Positions 8,994-17,254 of a DNA stretch of 64,000 nucleotides are shown here, piece after piece. Position 1 is the first letter of the stretch; each line of letters starts with the position of its first letter. The stretch lies in NCBI RefSeq assembly GCF_009712035.1, contig NZ_VILB01000013.1:247555-311554 (forward strand). The letters run 5' to 3'. This DNA comes from Anabaena sp. UHCC 0187. Its GTDB lineage: Bacteria > Cyanobacteriota > Cyanobacteriia > Cyanobacteriales > Nostocaceae. A program made the position numbers and the translations under genes. Below the pieces are notes generated by a model, which worked only from the letters and a program-made list of their open reading frames with translations, made no database searches and had not been told where the DNA came from.

Positions 8994-9866
8994 ATGACAA
9001 TTACTAAAATCAGCCGTAGATCCTTTTTATTCCTTGGTGGAGCCACCTTAGCACAAGGATTAACATTAACATTACCTAGTTACGCCCAAGCTGTACAGGT
9101 AAGAAAAAGTCAGATTAATGGTATCCCTTTTTATCAAACCATAGTTGACCTCACAGATCCAAAAACCTTTATTACCATGGGTTTAGCTAAAAACGCCGGT
9201 TTTGCTAACACAATTCAAAAAACCAGTGGTGATGAAGAATTTAACAAATTAGTGGCGCGTTATCGAGCTACCGTAGTTGCTAACGGCACATTTTTTGCCA
9301 AAAATGCCCAGAAAACCGTCATGGGTAACATGATAGCCGGAGGCAAATTTCTTAAATACAGTCGTTGGGAAAACTTTGGGACGACCTTGGGATTAGGAGT
9401 TGGCAACAAACCAGAAATGGTGACAGCAAGAGTAGACGGTAAACCAGAATGGGATAAACATTGGTTTTCCCTAACTTGTGGACCGAGATTATTGCGACAA
9501 GGAAAAATTTGGCTCAACCCCAAAATTGAAGGTTTTAAAGATCCCCATGTTTTAGGTAGTGGCGCACGGACAGCCATTGGTTTTACCCAGGACGGTAAAA
9601 AGCTGATTTTAGCGAACTTTGAAATTAACCTTTCTTTAAAGCAAGAAGCGGAAGCCATGAAAGCAATTGGTTGTTACGAAGCCATGAATTTAGATGGTGG
9701 AGCATCTAGAGCCTTAGCCAGCAAGAATAATATTGTAGTTCCTGCTGGTAGACCATTGACCAATGTAATTGTCATTTATGATGCCACGAATCCCGCACCC
9801 ACAGCCCTGCAACAGTCATGGCTCAAATTTCAAAAAGGGGAACGTCCTGGTATACCTGCTTCGTAA
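8994..9866 (+). CDS. Exported phosphodiester glycosidase (NAGPA/DUF2233) family protein
   Basis: A 290-residue protein with a twin-arginine signal: SRRSFLFLGG at residues 8-17 followed by a hydrophobic stretch and a cleavage-like site after YAQA near residue 33. The mature part has the NAGPA/DUF2233 features VVANGTFFAKN, a basic-glycine-rich middle, GARTAIGF and the end motif NLDGGASRALA. Members of this family cleave phosphodiester-linked sugars (uncovering-enzyme type) or are uncharacterised exported proteins. Tat export implies that it folds before crossing the membrane. The substrate is unknown. Confidence 0.82.
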   Translation: MTITKISRRSFLFLGGATLAQGLTLTLPSYAQAVQVRKSQINGIPFYQTIVDLTDPKTFITMGLAKNAGFANTIQKTSGDEEFNKLVARYRATVVANGTFFAKNAQKTVMGNMIAGGKFLKYSRWENFGTTLGLGVGNKPEMVTARVDGKPEWDKHWFSLTCGPRLLRQGKIWLNPKIEGFKDPHVLGSGARTAIGFTQDGKKLILANFEINLSLKQEAEAMKAIGCYEAMNLDGGASRALASKNNIVVPAGRPLTNVIVIYDATNPAPTALQQSWLKFQKGERPGIPAS

Positions 9867-9870
9867 ATAA

Positions 9871-9917
9871 GGCAGGGGGCAGGGAGCAGGGAGCGGGGAG
9901 CGGGGAGCGGGGAGCAG
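9871..9917. repeat. Heptamer tandem repeat GGGGAGC
   Basis: Three perfect consecutive copies of GGGGAGC (9895-9915) are preceded by degenerate copies. They lie directly after the stop of the exported glycosidase gene and are of the STRR type known in heterocystous cyanobacteria. Confidence 0.75.
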
Positions 9918-10098
9918 AGGAATAATTACCAATTAGCAATCCTCTTATTACGGAGTAAGGGGTATAATTTTTAATTTTTAATTCTTAATTTTTAATTCCC
10001 GACAGGGTTTGACGGCAAATACGACTATAAAGTTACGGTTCACCCCAATTCATGAAAGTATTAATTCCCATACATTAGTCAATGTGAAAGCACATTAA

Positions 10099-10480
10099 TC
10101 CATGAAACCACTAAACATAATTTATAAAATTCACCGTTCCCCTAACGGTTCGGTAAACCACCCTTCATGGAATACCACTGAGTTTATGTCAGTAACCCAG
10201 CCCTAAAGGGACTGAGCTTGCAAGAGTAATCAAGCAAGCTGTACTGACCAGTCTAAGTCTTCACTGACTACGTTTTTTGAGTCACGACACCGGGCGAATG
10301 CGTAGCTAGTTCCCTGCTCTGTCGCTTGTGATTAAACAGTTTCAAGGTCACTGAAACAGTGTTGCAAGCCTAACAAGCTCTTAAAACATTGACGTTCGCG
10401 CAAGCGTGCCGGAGGCATCTAGCTAACATTACCCCAGAAATGGGAGGCTCTTCGGAGCAATACATTATGCGTACAGAGTT
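10099..10480 (+). ncRNA. Candidate structured RNA (nested inverted repeats) upstream of dnaK
   Basis: This non-coding stretch holds many perfect complementary segments in nested order: TCCATGAA/TTCATGGA (10099-10106/10164-10171) around ACCGTT/AACGGT (10133-10138/10144-10149); then GTCAGTA/TACTGAC (10188-10194/10242-10248) closing over CAGCCC/GGG-A-CTG (10198-10203/10208-10214) and AGCTTGC/GCAAGCT (10215-10221/10234-10240), a three-way junction. Further on, GACA/TGTC plus TCAC/GTGA (10282-10331) crosses CTACG/CGTAG (10268-10272/10301-10305), a possible pseudoknot. A GTTTCA/TGAAAC hairpin and a GCTC-TTCG-GAGC tetraloop (10447-10458) follow. It could be a HEARO/omega-type RNA without its protein, another RNA, or the dnaK leader. 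Strand and ends are guesses. Confidence 0.4.
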
Positions 10481-10576
10481 GGGAAATTTGAATCGGTTTG
10501 TTATTGACAGTTAGTTAATGCAATTTTATATTCTCTCTGATTCATTTAGTAATTTTATACGGAGCAAACACCCAAA

Positions 10577-12484
10577 ATGGCAAAAGTAGTTGGAATTGAT
10601 TTAGGTACGACAAACTCTTGCGTGGCAGTAATGGAAGGTGGTAAACCCACCGTTATCGCTAACGCTGAAGGTTTTCGGACAACACCCTCAGTAGTTGCGT
10701 TTGCCAAAAATGGCGACAATTTAGTTGGTCAAATCGCTAAACGCCAAGCGGTAATGAACCCCGAAAATACTTTTTATTCTGTAAAACGCTTTATCGGTCG
10801 TCGTTTTGAAGAAATTACCAATGAAGCTACAGAAGTTTCTTATAAAGTTCTCAGTAGCGGCGGTAACGTTAAAGTAGATTCTCCCGGTGCTGGTAAACAA
10901 TTTGCGCCTGAAGAAATTTCTGCCAAGGTTCTTCGCAAATTAGTGGAAGATGCTAGTAAATACCTGGGTGAAACCGTTACCCAAGCTGTAATTACTGTTC
11001 CTGCTTACTTCAACGATTCCCAACGTCAAGCCACAAAGGACGCGGGAAAAATCGCTGGTATTGACGTTCTCCGCATTATCAACGAACCTACCGCTGCTTC
11101 CCTAGCTTATGGTTTTGATAAAAAGAGCAACGAAACCATTCTTGTATTTGACTTGGGTGGTGGTACTTTCGACGTATCCGTGTTGGAAGTAGGTGACGGT
11201 GTATTTGAAGTATTATCAACATCCGGTGATACTCACTTAGGTGGTGACGACTTTGATAAAAAAATCGTTGACTTCCTAGCTGAACAGTTCAAAAAAGACG
11301 AAGGGATTGACCTGCGTAAAGACAAACAAGCTTTACAACGTCTGACTGAAGCCGCAGAAAAAGCCAAAATTGAACTTTCTAGCGTTAGCCAGGCAGAAAT
11401 TAACCTGCCATTTATTACCGCTACCCAAGAGGGTCCCAAGCATTTAGATACAACTTTAACTCGCGCTAAGTTTGAAGAACTTTGTTCTGATTTAATTGAC
11501 CGTTGCCGCATTCCTGTAGAAGATGCGCTCAAAGGTGCGAAGTTAAATAAAACCAATATTGACGAAGTTGTTCTCGTTGGTGGTTCTACCCGGATTCCCG
11601 CAGTTCAAGATGTGGTCAAACGGGTATTAGGTAAAGAACCTAACCAAACTGTTAACCCTGATGAAGTGGTAGCTGTTGGTGCTGCTATTCAAGCGGGTGT
11701 TTTGGCTGGTGATGTTACAGGTATCTTGTTGTTAGACGTAACACCATTATCCTTGGGTGTAGAAACCTTGGGTGGGGTTATGACTAAGATTATTCCTCGC
11801 AACACTACAATTCCTACCAAAAAATCAGAAGTGTTCTCTACTGCGGTGGACGGACAAAGCAATGTGGAAATTCACGTTCTCCAAGGTGAGAGAGAATTTG
11901 CCAATGATAACAAGAGTTTAGGAACTTTCCGTTTGGATGGTATTCCTCCTGCTCCCCGTGGTGTTCCCCAAATTGAAGTAACTTTTGATATTGACGCTAA
12001 CGGTATTCTCAACGTTGCGGCTAAGGATAAGGGAACTGGTAAGGAACAATCTATTAGTATCACTGGTGCTTCTACTCTGGATAAGAATGATGTAGAACGC
12101 ATGGTGAGAGAAGCTGAACAAAATGCTTCTTCTGATAAGGAACGTCGTGAAAAAATTGAACGCAAAAACCAAGCTGATTCTTTAGCTTATCAAGCCGAAA
12201 AGCAGTTGGAAGAGTTGGGTGATAAAGTCCCTGCTGCTGATAAGACTAAGGTTGAAGGTTTGGTCAAGGAAGTCAGAGAAGCGGTTGCTCAAGAAAATGA
12301 TGCTCAAATTGAGAAGTTGATGCCAGAACTGCAACAAGCTTTGTTTGCTATTGGTAGCAATATCTATCAACAAGCTGGTGATGCTGCTGGCGCTGCTGGT
12401 GCTGAACCTCAAGGTGGCGGTTCTACTCCTCCTTCTGGTAGTGGTGATGATGTCATTGATGCTGATTTCACTGAAAGCAAGTAG
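10577..12484 (+). CDS. dnaK: Molecular chaperone DnaK (Hsp70)
   Basis: A 635-residue Hsp70 chaperone that binds unfolded peptides and releases them in an ATP cycle with DnaJ and GrpE. The ATPase domain starts [17 protein letters not shown], with [13 protein letters not shown] and the [11 protein letters not shown] motif. The substrate-binding domain follows the linker [18 protein letters not shown]-like sequence near residue 385. The C-terminus ends in [12 protein letters not shown], close to the conserved EEVxD type tail after a Gly-rich linker. Length is standard. The start has an upstream ggag. It stands alone, unlike the second dnaK at 57.2 kb, so this may be the main housekeeping copy. 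That ranking is inference. Confidence 0.97.
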   Translation: MAKVVGIDLGTTNSCVAVMEGGKPTVIANAEGFRTTPSVVAFAKNGDNLVGQIAKRQAVMNPENTFYSVKRFIGRRFEEITNEATEVSYKVLSSGGNVKVDSPGAGKQFAPEEISAKVLRKLVEDASKYLGETVTQAVITVPAYFNDSQRQATKDAGKIAGIDVLRIINEPTAASLAYGFDKKSNETILVFDLGGGTFDVSVLEVGDGVFEVLSTSGDTHLGGDDFDKKIVDFLAEQFKKDEGIDLRKDKQALQRLTEAAEKAKIELSSVSQAEINLPFITATQEGPKHLDTTLTRAKFEELCSDLIDRCRIPVEDALKGAKLNKTNIDEVVLVGGSTRIPAVQDVVKRVLGKEPNQTVNPDEVVAVGAAIQAGVLAGDVTGILLLDVTPLSLGVETLGGVMTKIIPRNTTIPTKKSEVFSTAVDGQSNVEIHVLQGEREFANDNKSLGTFRLDGIPPAPRGVPQIEVTFDIDANGILNVAAKDKGTGKEQSISITGASTLDKNDVERMVREAEQNASSDKERREKIERKNQADSLAYQAEKQLEELGDKVPAADKTKVEGLVKEVREAVAQENDAQIEKLMPELQQALFAIGSNIYQQAGDAAGAAGAEPQGGGSTPPSGSGDDVIDADFTESK

Positions 12485-12499
12485 TAATAAATTCTCATC

Positions 12500-12563
12500 G
12501 AGGGACGGGAAACCCCATCAAGGGCGGGGAGACCCATCAAGGGCGGGGAGACCCCGCCCCTAC
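12500..12563. repeat. Dispersed GC-rich repeat, about 2.5 copies
   Basis: Near-repeats of a roughly 21-base unit (catcaagggcggggagaccc) end in a palindrome-like GGGCGGGGAGACCCCGCCCCTAC segment at 12541-12563. The reverse complement of that 23-base segment recurs with one mismatch inside rsgA at 61184-61206, so it is a mobile or dispersed element of this genome. Confidence 0.7.
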
Positions 12564-12569
12564 AAGATT

Positions 12570-12606
12570 AATACCCACCCAGGGCAATGACTGGATGGGT
12601 ATTTTT
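12570..12606 (+). terminator. Rho-independent terminator after dnaK
   Basis: An 8-bp stem AATACCCA/TGGGTATT (12570-12577 and 12596-12603) is followed by a run of T. It lies 86 bp after the dnaK stop and is the likely end of the dnaK transcript. Confidence 0.75.
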
Positions 12607-12922
12607 TATGGTAGTTAAAATATTTATTGCGAGATAGTTCTTCCTTATCGATTTCATGATAACAAATTTAAAATCAAATGTCAACCCTCTTGATCTCCTT
12701 TATTGGCTTTTTTTGTAAGTGTCACAATAATTGATTTGAATAATTATTATATTCAGGAGTTAAACAAGATTTTAGGTAGTTTATGTCAAGAAATTTAGGG
12801 TTAAAAGAATTTGAACGAATATATTTTTAATCTTGGCATCTTACTGATGCTTGTTTATTTTTTCTCAGGTGTTCTAAATCAATATGCTAAAATAAAAAAT
12901 ACGCTTTAATCAGGTGATTAAG

Positions 12923-13240
12923 ATGACACAATCTACACCCCAAAGAGTTGTCCGTCGTGGTCGAGTATTTCCCGAAATTCAGTGGACTGATGAACAAAAA
13001 GCTCAAGATAGAGCTAGAAGACAGGCATTTTCTGATCATTGTTGGGTAATTTTTGAGCGGTTAAAACCAGAAATATTAGATAAATATTCTGGTTGGTATA
13101 TTGCTATTGAACCTGATAGTGGGGATTATTTTATTGATCAAGATCAAGAAGTAGCCAGTAAAATGGCTAGAGAAAAGTATCCTCATGTCATTCATCATAT
13201 TTATGGCATTAATGAAACGGGAGTTAGTGGCAGAATATGA
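12923..13240 (+). CDS. Small conserved hypothetical protein, partner of a retropepsin-like gene
   Basis: A 105-residue soluble protein, start at ATG 12923 (an in-frame GTG nine bases upstream is possible). It is basic at the N-terminus (VVRRGRVFPEIQW), has a charged helical part, and a motif WYIAIEPDSGDYFIDQDQE near residues 57-75. I do not recognise a named family with certainty. Its stop overlaps the ATG of the next reading frame (ATGA at 13237-13240), and in cyanobacteria such small genes often precede an aspartic-protease-like gene. A regulatory or antitoxin-like role is only a guess. It opens the accessory stretch after dnaK. Confidence 0.65.
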   Translation: MTQSTPQRVVRRGRVFPEIQWTDEQKAQDRARRQAFSDHCWVIFERLKPEILDKYSGWYIAIEPDSGDYFIDQDQEVASKMAREKYPHVIHHIYGINETGVSGRI

Positions 13241-13344
13241 TTGAGGGTAAATTTGGAGAAAATGGACAAGTTTATTTTGAAATTGATTTAATTGGTGGGG
13301 ATAATTTCAGTTTTCCTGTAGAAACAATGTTAAACCCCGTCTAG
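13237..13344 (+). pseudogene. Truncated retropepsin-like (clan AA) aspartic protease, N-terminal stub
   Basis: A 35-codon frame begins MIEGKFGENGQVYFEIDL and stops at TAG 13342-13344. The stub resembles the first strand of clan AA retropepsin-like proteins, whose next element would be the catalytic D-T-G. Here the sequence reads ETMLNPV and stops before any Asp-Thr-Gly, and no continuation was found after the stop. The start overlaps the preceding gene by 4 bases, showing that the pair was once translationally coupled. It is most likely a broken gene. Confidence 0.5.
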
Positions 13345-13549
13345 GTTGAAACCTATAGTTTTTTCTATGGCAAAACTCAAGTTTTCAAGATGGATGCGGT
13401 ATATTTACTTTATTTTACAAAAATTTACATTTCCATTTGTATAAAATTTACAAAAATAGTATAAAATCATATACTAAATGCAAAATATATTGCTTGTTTC
13501 AAATTTCTCAATAAAAAATATTTTATATTTTGGATAAAACTGAATTTGC

Positions 13550-14170
13550 ATGAATCAAATTACATTACTTAATCAACAAGAAATTGAACAAAAAATTTAT
13601 AAATTCCAGTCAGCTTTAAACGATGAAACCTTGACCGATGAAGTTATAGTACAAAAATATATAATACATGGTACTCCTTACGTATTTAAAAATAATGAAG
13701 ATGGATATTTTGACTTAAAATCAAATATTGCTAATTTCTTTGATGAAAAACCAGAAAATATTCACATGGTTGGATCAGGTAAATTAGGATTTAGTATCTC
13801 TCCAAATATAAAACAGAATAAATTATGGAGGCCGTTTTCAGAAGAATCAGATATAGATATTGTGATTGTATCCGAAAAGGGGTTTGTAAAATTTTGGGAA
13901 GAATTATATAATTTTAACATTTCTCTAACTAGCAGAAATAACAAAGAAGAAGAGAAATATCAAAATTTCTTAAAATACTTTTTTAAAGGTTGGCTTAGAC
14001 CGGATCTATTTCCATTTAGATATTATAATAAAGATAGATGGCATGATTTTTTTAGAGCTATTTCATATAAATATACTGATCATAAAATAAGTGCTGCTGT
14101 CTATTATAATTATAACTTTTTTGAAAAATATCATATCCAAAACATAAAAAACTTAAGGAGTGTTAAATGA
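13550..14170 (+). CDS. Nucleotidyltransferase-like protein, first gene of a two-gene module
   Basis: A 206-residue protein that I cannot assign to a named family. Residues 74-80 read VGSGKLG and residues 100-107 read SDIDIVIV, which together look like the GS...DxD catalytic signature of the polymerase-beta nucleotidyltransferase fold (candidate metal ligands Asp101 and Asp103). The spacing between them (about 25 residues) is longer than usual, and a third acidic residue is not obvious. The rest is rich in aromatic, Lys and Asn residues (KYFFKGWLRPDLFPFRYYNKD). The gene is markedly AT-rich. It overlaps the DUF262 gene by 4 bases (ATGA), so the two are coupled. A defence role is inferred from the partner. 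Confidence 0.65.
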   Translation: MNQITLLNQQEIEQKIYKFQSALNDETLTDEVIVQKYIIHGTPYVFKNNEDGYFDLKSNIANFFDEKPENIHMVGSGKLGFSISPNIKQNKLWRPFSEESDIDIVIVSEKGFVKFWEELYNFNISLTSRNNKEEEKYQNFLKYFFKGWLRPDLFPFRYYNKDRWHDFFRAISYKYTDHKISAAVYYNYNFFEKYHIQNIKNLRSVK

Positions 14171-15195
14171 GTAAAAATGGCATAGCTACAAATAAAAAAA
14201 TTATAGAACTATTTAATGACATGAAAAATGGAATTTTAATATTAGCTCCATCTTTTCAAAGAAATTTAGTATGGAATGATTCTCACAAAGAAAAATTTAT
14301 AGACACGATTTTAGTTAAATTACCTTTTCCTGAAATTTATTTAGCTGATGGTGATATTGATCTTGAAACCCAGACATCCAAAACACTTGTAGTAGATGGA
14401 CAACAGAGACTCAGTACTATTTATGAATATATAACTGCATCACCTAAGTTTAAAATAAAAAAAATACCTAAGTTTTTAGACTTAAGTTCATCAGAAAAAA
14501 CAAGTTTCTTTGATTATATAGTTGTTGTAAGAGCTTTAGGAAGAATACCTGAAGATGAAATTCGTGAGATATTCAAGAGAATAAACTCTGTACAATACGC
14601 CTTAAATGCTATAGAAATAAATAATTCTTTATACGAAGGTGAATTTATTACAACTGCTAAAACCATAGCAGAAAATAATCTTCTTTTTGAGAAATTAGAA
14701 ACCTTTAGCACTGGTGAATTCTCACGAATGAAAGATTTAGAATACATTTTAATTATTATGTCAACTGTAGAAGAAGGAGGTTATTTTGCCAGTGATAAAG
14801 AAGTTAAAGAATATGTAACTAAATATGATAATGACTATCCTAATAATAAAATAATGATTCAAAATTTTAATGAAGTTTGTGAGTTAATAATTAATTGTAA
14901 TGTACCTTCAGATAGCTTATGGATTAGAAAATCTAGTTTGTTCAGTTTAATAGTTGAATTAATAAAATTTAAAATTAAATATGAAATTTTACCAAATAAA
15001 GAAATTCTAAAAACTAAACTAAATTATTATAGTGAGCTAATTTTTGATAGTAGAAAGGAAGAAAATAATGCTAATGATTATGCACAGTATTATTACTATA
15101 CACATCAAAGTACTGCTAGTAGAAAAGCTCGTATTATTCGTGGAAAAGTTATAAATAATTTTTTAGAAGAAATTTTAAAAGAACAGAGCAGTTGA
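14167..15195 (+). CDS. DUF262 domain protein (GmrS/ParB-like), second gene of the module
   Basis: A 342-residue DUF262 protein. The domain motifs are PSFQRNLVWND (28-38), the hydrophobic F-I-D-T-I-L segment, VVDGQQRLSTIYEYI (75-89) and IFKRINS (135-141). In GmrSD-type restriction systems this N-terminal domain binds and hydrolyses nucleotide and is fused or paired with a DUF1524 HNH nuclease domain. No HNH motif is seen here; the C-terminal half is of unknown fold. The gene is AT-rich like its upstream neighbour and starts inside that gene's stop. Fragments of other genes lie on both sides, so the pair sits in a variable site. Confidence 0.85.
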   Translation: MSKNGIATNKKIIELFNDMKNGILILAPSFQRNLVWNDSHKEKFIDTILVKLPFPEIYLADGDIDLETQTSKTLVVDGQQRLSTIYEYITASPKFKIKKIPKFLDLSSSEKTSFFDYIVVVRALGRIPEDEIREIFKRINSVQYALNAIEINNSLYEGEFITTAKTIAENNLLFEKLETFSTGEFSRMKDLEYILIIMSTVEEGGYFASDKEVKEYVTKYDNDYPNNKIMIQNFNEVCELIINCNVPSDSLWIRKSSLFSLIVELIKFKIKYEILPNKEILKTKLNYYSELIFDSRKEENNANDYAQYYYYTHQSTASRKARIIRGKVINNFLEEILKEQSS

Positions 15196-15196
15196 T

Positions 15197-15442
15197 ATAG
15201 AGGGTGCGTCAAACTATAGCCGTCAGGAGTTAGAAGCAATGTTTGGATTAACAGAATGGCAGCAAACTCGATTTTATCAAGAAGTAAAAGAAGAGACGGA
15301 GTTAAAAACGGAGTTAGAAACTAAGTTAAAAACGATTCCTAGACTGTTAAGTGAGGGACTAACTGTAGAACAAATTGCTCGTATATTTGAGTTAGATATC
15401 GAAGTGGTAAAACAAGCAATTAAAAAGCAAAGTAGTAAATAG
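15197..15442 (+). pseudogene. C-terminal remnant of an Rpn-family (PD-(D/E)XK) nuclease/transposase-like gene
   Basis: The reading frame is open from the end of the DUF262 gene and contains N-Y-S-R-Q-E-L-E-A-M-F-G-L, a charged coiled stretch (EVKEETELKTELETKLK) and a helix-turn-helix-like tail LSEGLTVEQIARIFELD. This is the standard C-terminal end of cyanobacterial Rpn-type proteins, where NYSRxELEAMFGL and the E-x-I-A-x-x-L tail are common. The nuclease core is missing; the fragment begins where the DUF262 gene ends. The ATG at 15239 could give a 67-residue product, but it would be only the tail. Confidence 0.65.
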
Positions 15443-15493
15443 ACATCTGATGAATAAATGTAGGGGCAATTAACCTGTTTCTGGATCTAAATA

Positions 15494-15564
15494 GCGGGCA
15501 AGACTTGTACTGAGCTTGTCGATAGCGCAGCGTGGCGTTAGCCATAGTATGCCCGCACCACAAG
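15494..15564. repeat. Palindromic dispersed repeat carrying a 46-bp insertion
   Basis: The left half GCGGGCAAGA (15494-15503) and the right half TGCCCGCACCACAAG (15550-15564) match the uninterrupted repeats at 40996-41023 and 44376-44400. Between them lies a 46-bp segment (15504-15549) that itself looks like a cyanobacterial small repeat (GCGCAGCGTGGCGTTAGCC). Confidence 0.7.
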
Positions 15565-15635
15565 AGTATTTCTCCAGATTAATAACTGGGTAAATACTTT
15601 TTTGCTAGATTGTGCAATTTGTTGTTTGCATATTC

Positions 15636-16433
15636 CTAGCGCAAAACTTTAACTTTTGACCAAACTCCATTTTCATCTTCATCAAATTGTTTGTGAACTT
15701 CATCCCAAGCCATTTGTTCAGATGTAAGTTCGTCCATATTTTCATTCAGTGCAATATTATAACGTTGCATGAATACCCGCTGGGCTTCTGGGGAAAGATG
15801 GGTGCGAACTTCAGGAGATAAATCATCTGCACTGTTGCAGATTCCCGGACAAGGATGAGGTAGTGTTTTTTCAATTGTGTTAATTTCTTCACCACCAGCA
15901 CTTTCGAGAATTAATTGAAATTCGCCACTGCGATCGCTCGGTACTTCTACCATCACCAAAAATTCACCAGCTTCTAAGCGGGTTTGATAGAGTGTAGCTT
16001 TGTCTTCTGGCATTCCTAAAGCAGTGAAAACTGATACCAATCCTGCACCAGCACTACCAGCGAGCGCTCCACTTGCAGCCCCCAATAATATCGCCCCAAT
16101 CGGACCTGCTGCCACAATTGGCCCCACAAAGGGAATAAACAATACACCTACACCTGTGAGCAAACTCAGGAACGAACCAAACAAAGAACCAAAAATTGCT
16201 CCTGTTCGCAAACCTCCGAGAATCACATCTCGCTTCGTAATAAAACCAGAAATTCGCGTTTCTGACTGGAAATTTCGCCCCATTACCGAAATATGATCCT
16301 TGGGGACATTTCTATCTAGTAACCGCCGAATTACAGTATCAATTTGTTTCTGTTCTTTAAATACAGCGGAGATGGTACGCTCTGCTTGATATGCTTCTGG
16401 CACTTCTTTACTCCTAATACTTGATGTTGACAA
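15636..16433 (-). CDS. Stress-type membrane/glycine-zipper protein with C-terminal ChaB domain
   Basis: A 265-residue fusion-like protein. Residues about 18-55 ([20 protein letters not shown]..) resemble the start of general-stress/DUF1269-like proteins. A glycine- and alanine-rich hydrophobic stretch (about 85-150) could form membrane or zipper helices. A second alpha-beta part follows. The final 65 residues, from about [17 protein letters not shown] to WSKVKVLR, match the ChaB domain (AQ..F...YN.A.....SE..AW..V...F....G.W). Its start lies 7 bp after the dps stop on the same strand, so both are probably transcribed together as a stress-response operon. The biochemical role is unknown. Confidence 0.75.
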   Translation of the reverse strand: MSTSSIRSKEVPEAYQAERTISAVFKEQKQIDTVIRRLLDRNVPKDHISVMGRNFQSETRISGFITKRDVILGGLRTGAIFGSLFGSFLSLLTGVGVLFIPFVGPIVAAGPIGAILLGAASGALAGSAGAGLVSVFTALGMPEDKATLYQTRLEAGEFLVMVEVPSDRSGEFQLILESAGGEEINTIEKTLPHPCPGICNSADDLSPEVRTHLSPEAQRVFMQRYNIALNENMDELTSEQMAWDEVHKQFDEDENGVWSKVKVLR

Positions 16434-16440
16434 TGATCAA

Positions 16441-16986
16441 TTACACAGCCACCGGAACTTTAGTTGCTGCTGGTTGTTTTTTACCATCCGGTTCTACTGC
16501 TTCTCCTTCAATAAATGAACGCAACATCCACGCCATTTCTTCATGTTTTTCCATCAAATCAGTTAAAAAGTCAGCAGAACCTTGATCATGAAATTCTTCA
16601 CTACACTGATCTATATGATTTCTTAAATTGCGAATAATCTGCTCATGATCTTCCACCAATTGAGTCACCATCTTGGTTGCTGTAGGAATTTTATCGCTAT
16701 GTTCTTTGAGGGTTGCAATCTTGAGAAATCCTGCCATTGTGCCAGTTGGATAACAGCCCAGAGTCCGAATTCTTTCAGCTATTTTATCAATATTGATTGT
16801 CAGTTCTTGATAGTGTTCTTCCCAAAGTTTATGCAAGGTGCGAAACTGCGGACCGACAACATCCCAATGATACTTTTTCGTTTTTACTAGCAGTATATTG
16901 GCATCTGCTAAATCTTGGTTTAACAAATTCATCACACCGTGACGCTGCTGTTCTGTCAAACCAATGTTTATTTTATGTATGGTCAT
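16441..16986 (-). CDS. dps: Dps family DNA-protecting ferritin-like protein
   Basis: A 181-residue Dps protein, which forms a 12-subunit shell that oxidises and stores iron and protects DNA under stress. The inter-subunit ferroxidase ligands are visible: His40 (KKYHWDVVGP), His52 (LHKLWEEHY), Asp67 and Glu71 (INIDKIAERIR). The C-terminal tail (EPDGKKQPAATKVPVAV) is a short Lys-containing extension. It heads a two-gene unit with the ChaB-domain gene. Which of the several cyanobacterial Dps paralogues it is cannot be told. Confidence 0.93.
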   Translation of the reverse strand: MTIHKINIGLTEQQRHGVMNLLNQDLADANILLVKTKKYHWDVVGPQFRTLHKLWEEHYQELTINIDKIAERIRTLGCYPTGTMAGFLKIATLKEHSDKIPTATKMVTQLVEDHEQIIRNLRNHIDQCSEEFHDQGSADFLTDLMEKHEEMAWMLRSFIEGEAVEPDGKKQPAATKVPVAV

Positions 16987-17254
16987 TATTATTAATTCCG
17001 ATTAGCACGTAAACACCTTACATATTCTCAAAATACAGACATGATCCACATCAATCAAAGGTAAGATTAATGTTTAGTTACTTTTATATATTTAGAAATA
17101 TGCTGATTATTTTCTTTTGTAATCAAGCCCAAGCTGAAAATAATCCATATCCCCAAAATCTTTGTAATTTAGGTAATAGACAGAGATATTTAATAAATAA
17201 ATCTAGGGGCGATTCAGCTTGATTAGCCATCGCCCACAATATGATATTAAAACC

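Noticed and set aside
12345-12590. Open frame over the end of dnaK and the GC-rich repeat
   Set aside because: It is a shadow of dnaK in another frame and continues into repeats; it has no family features.
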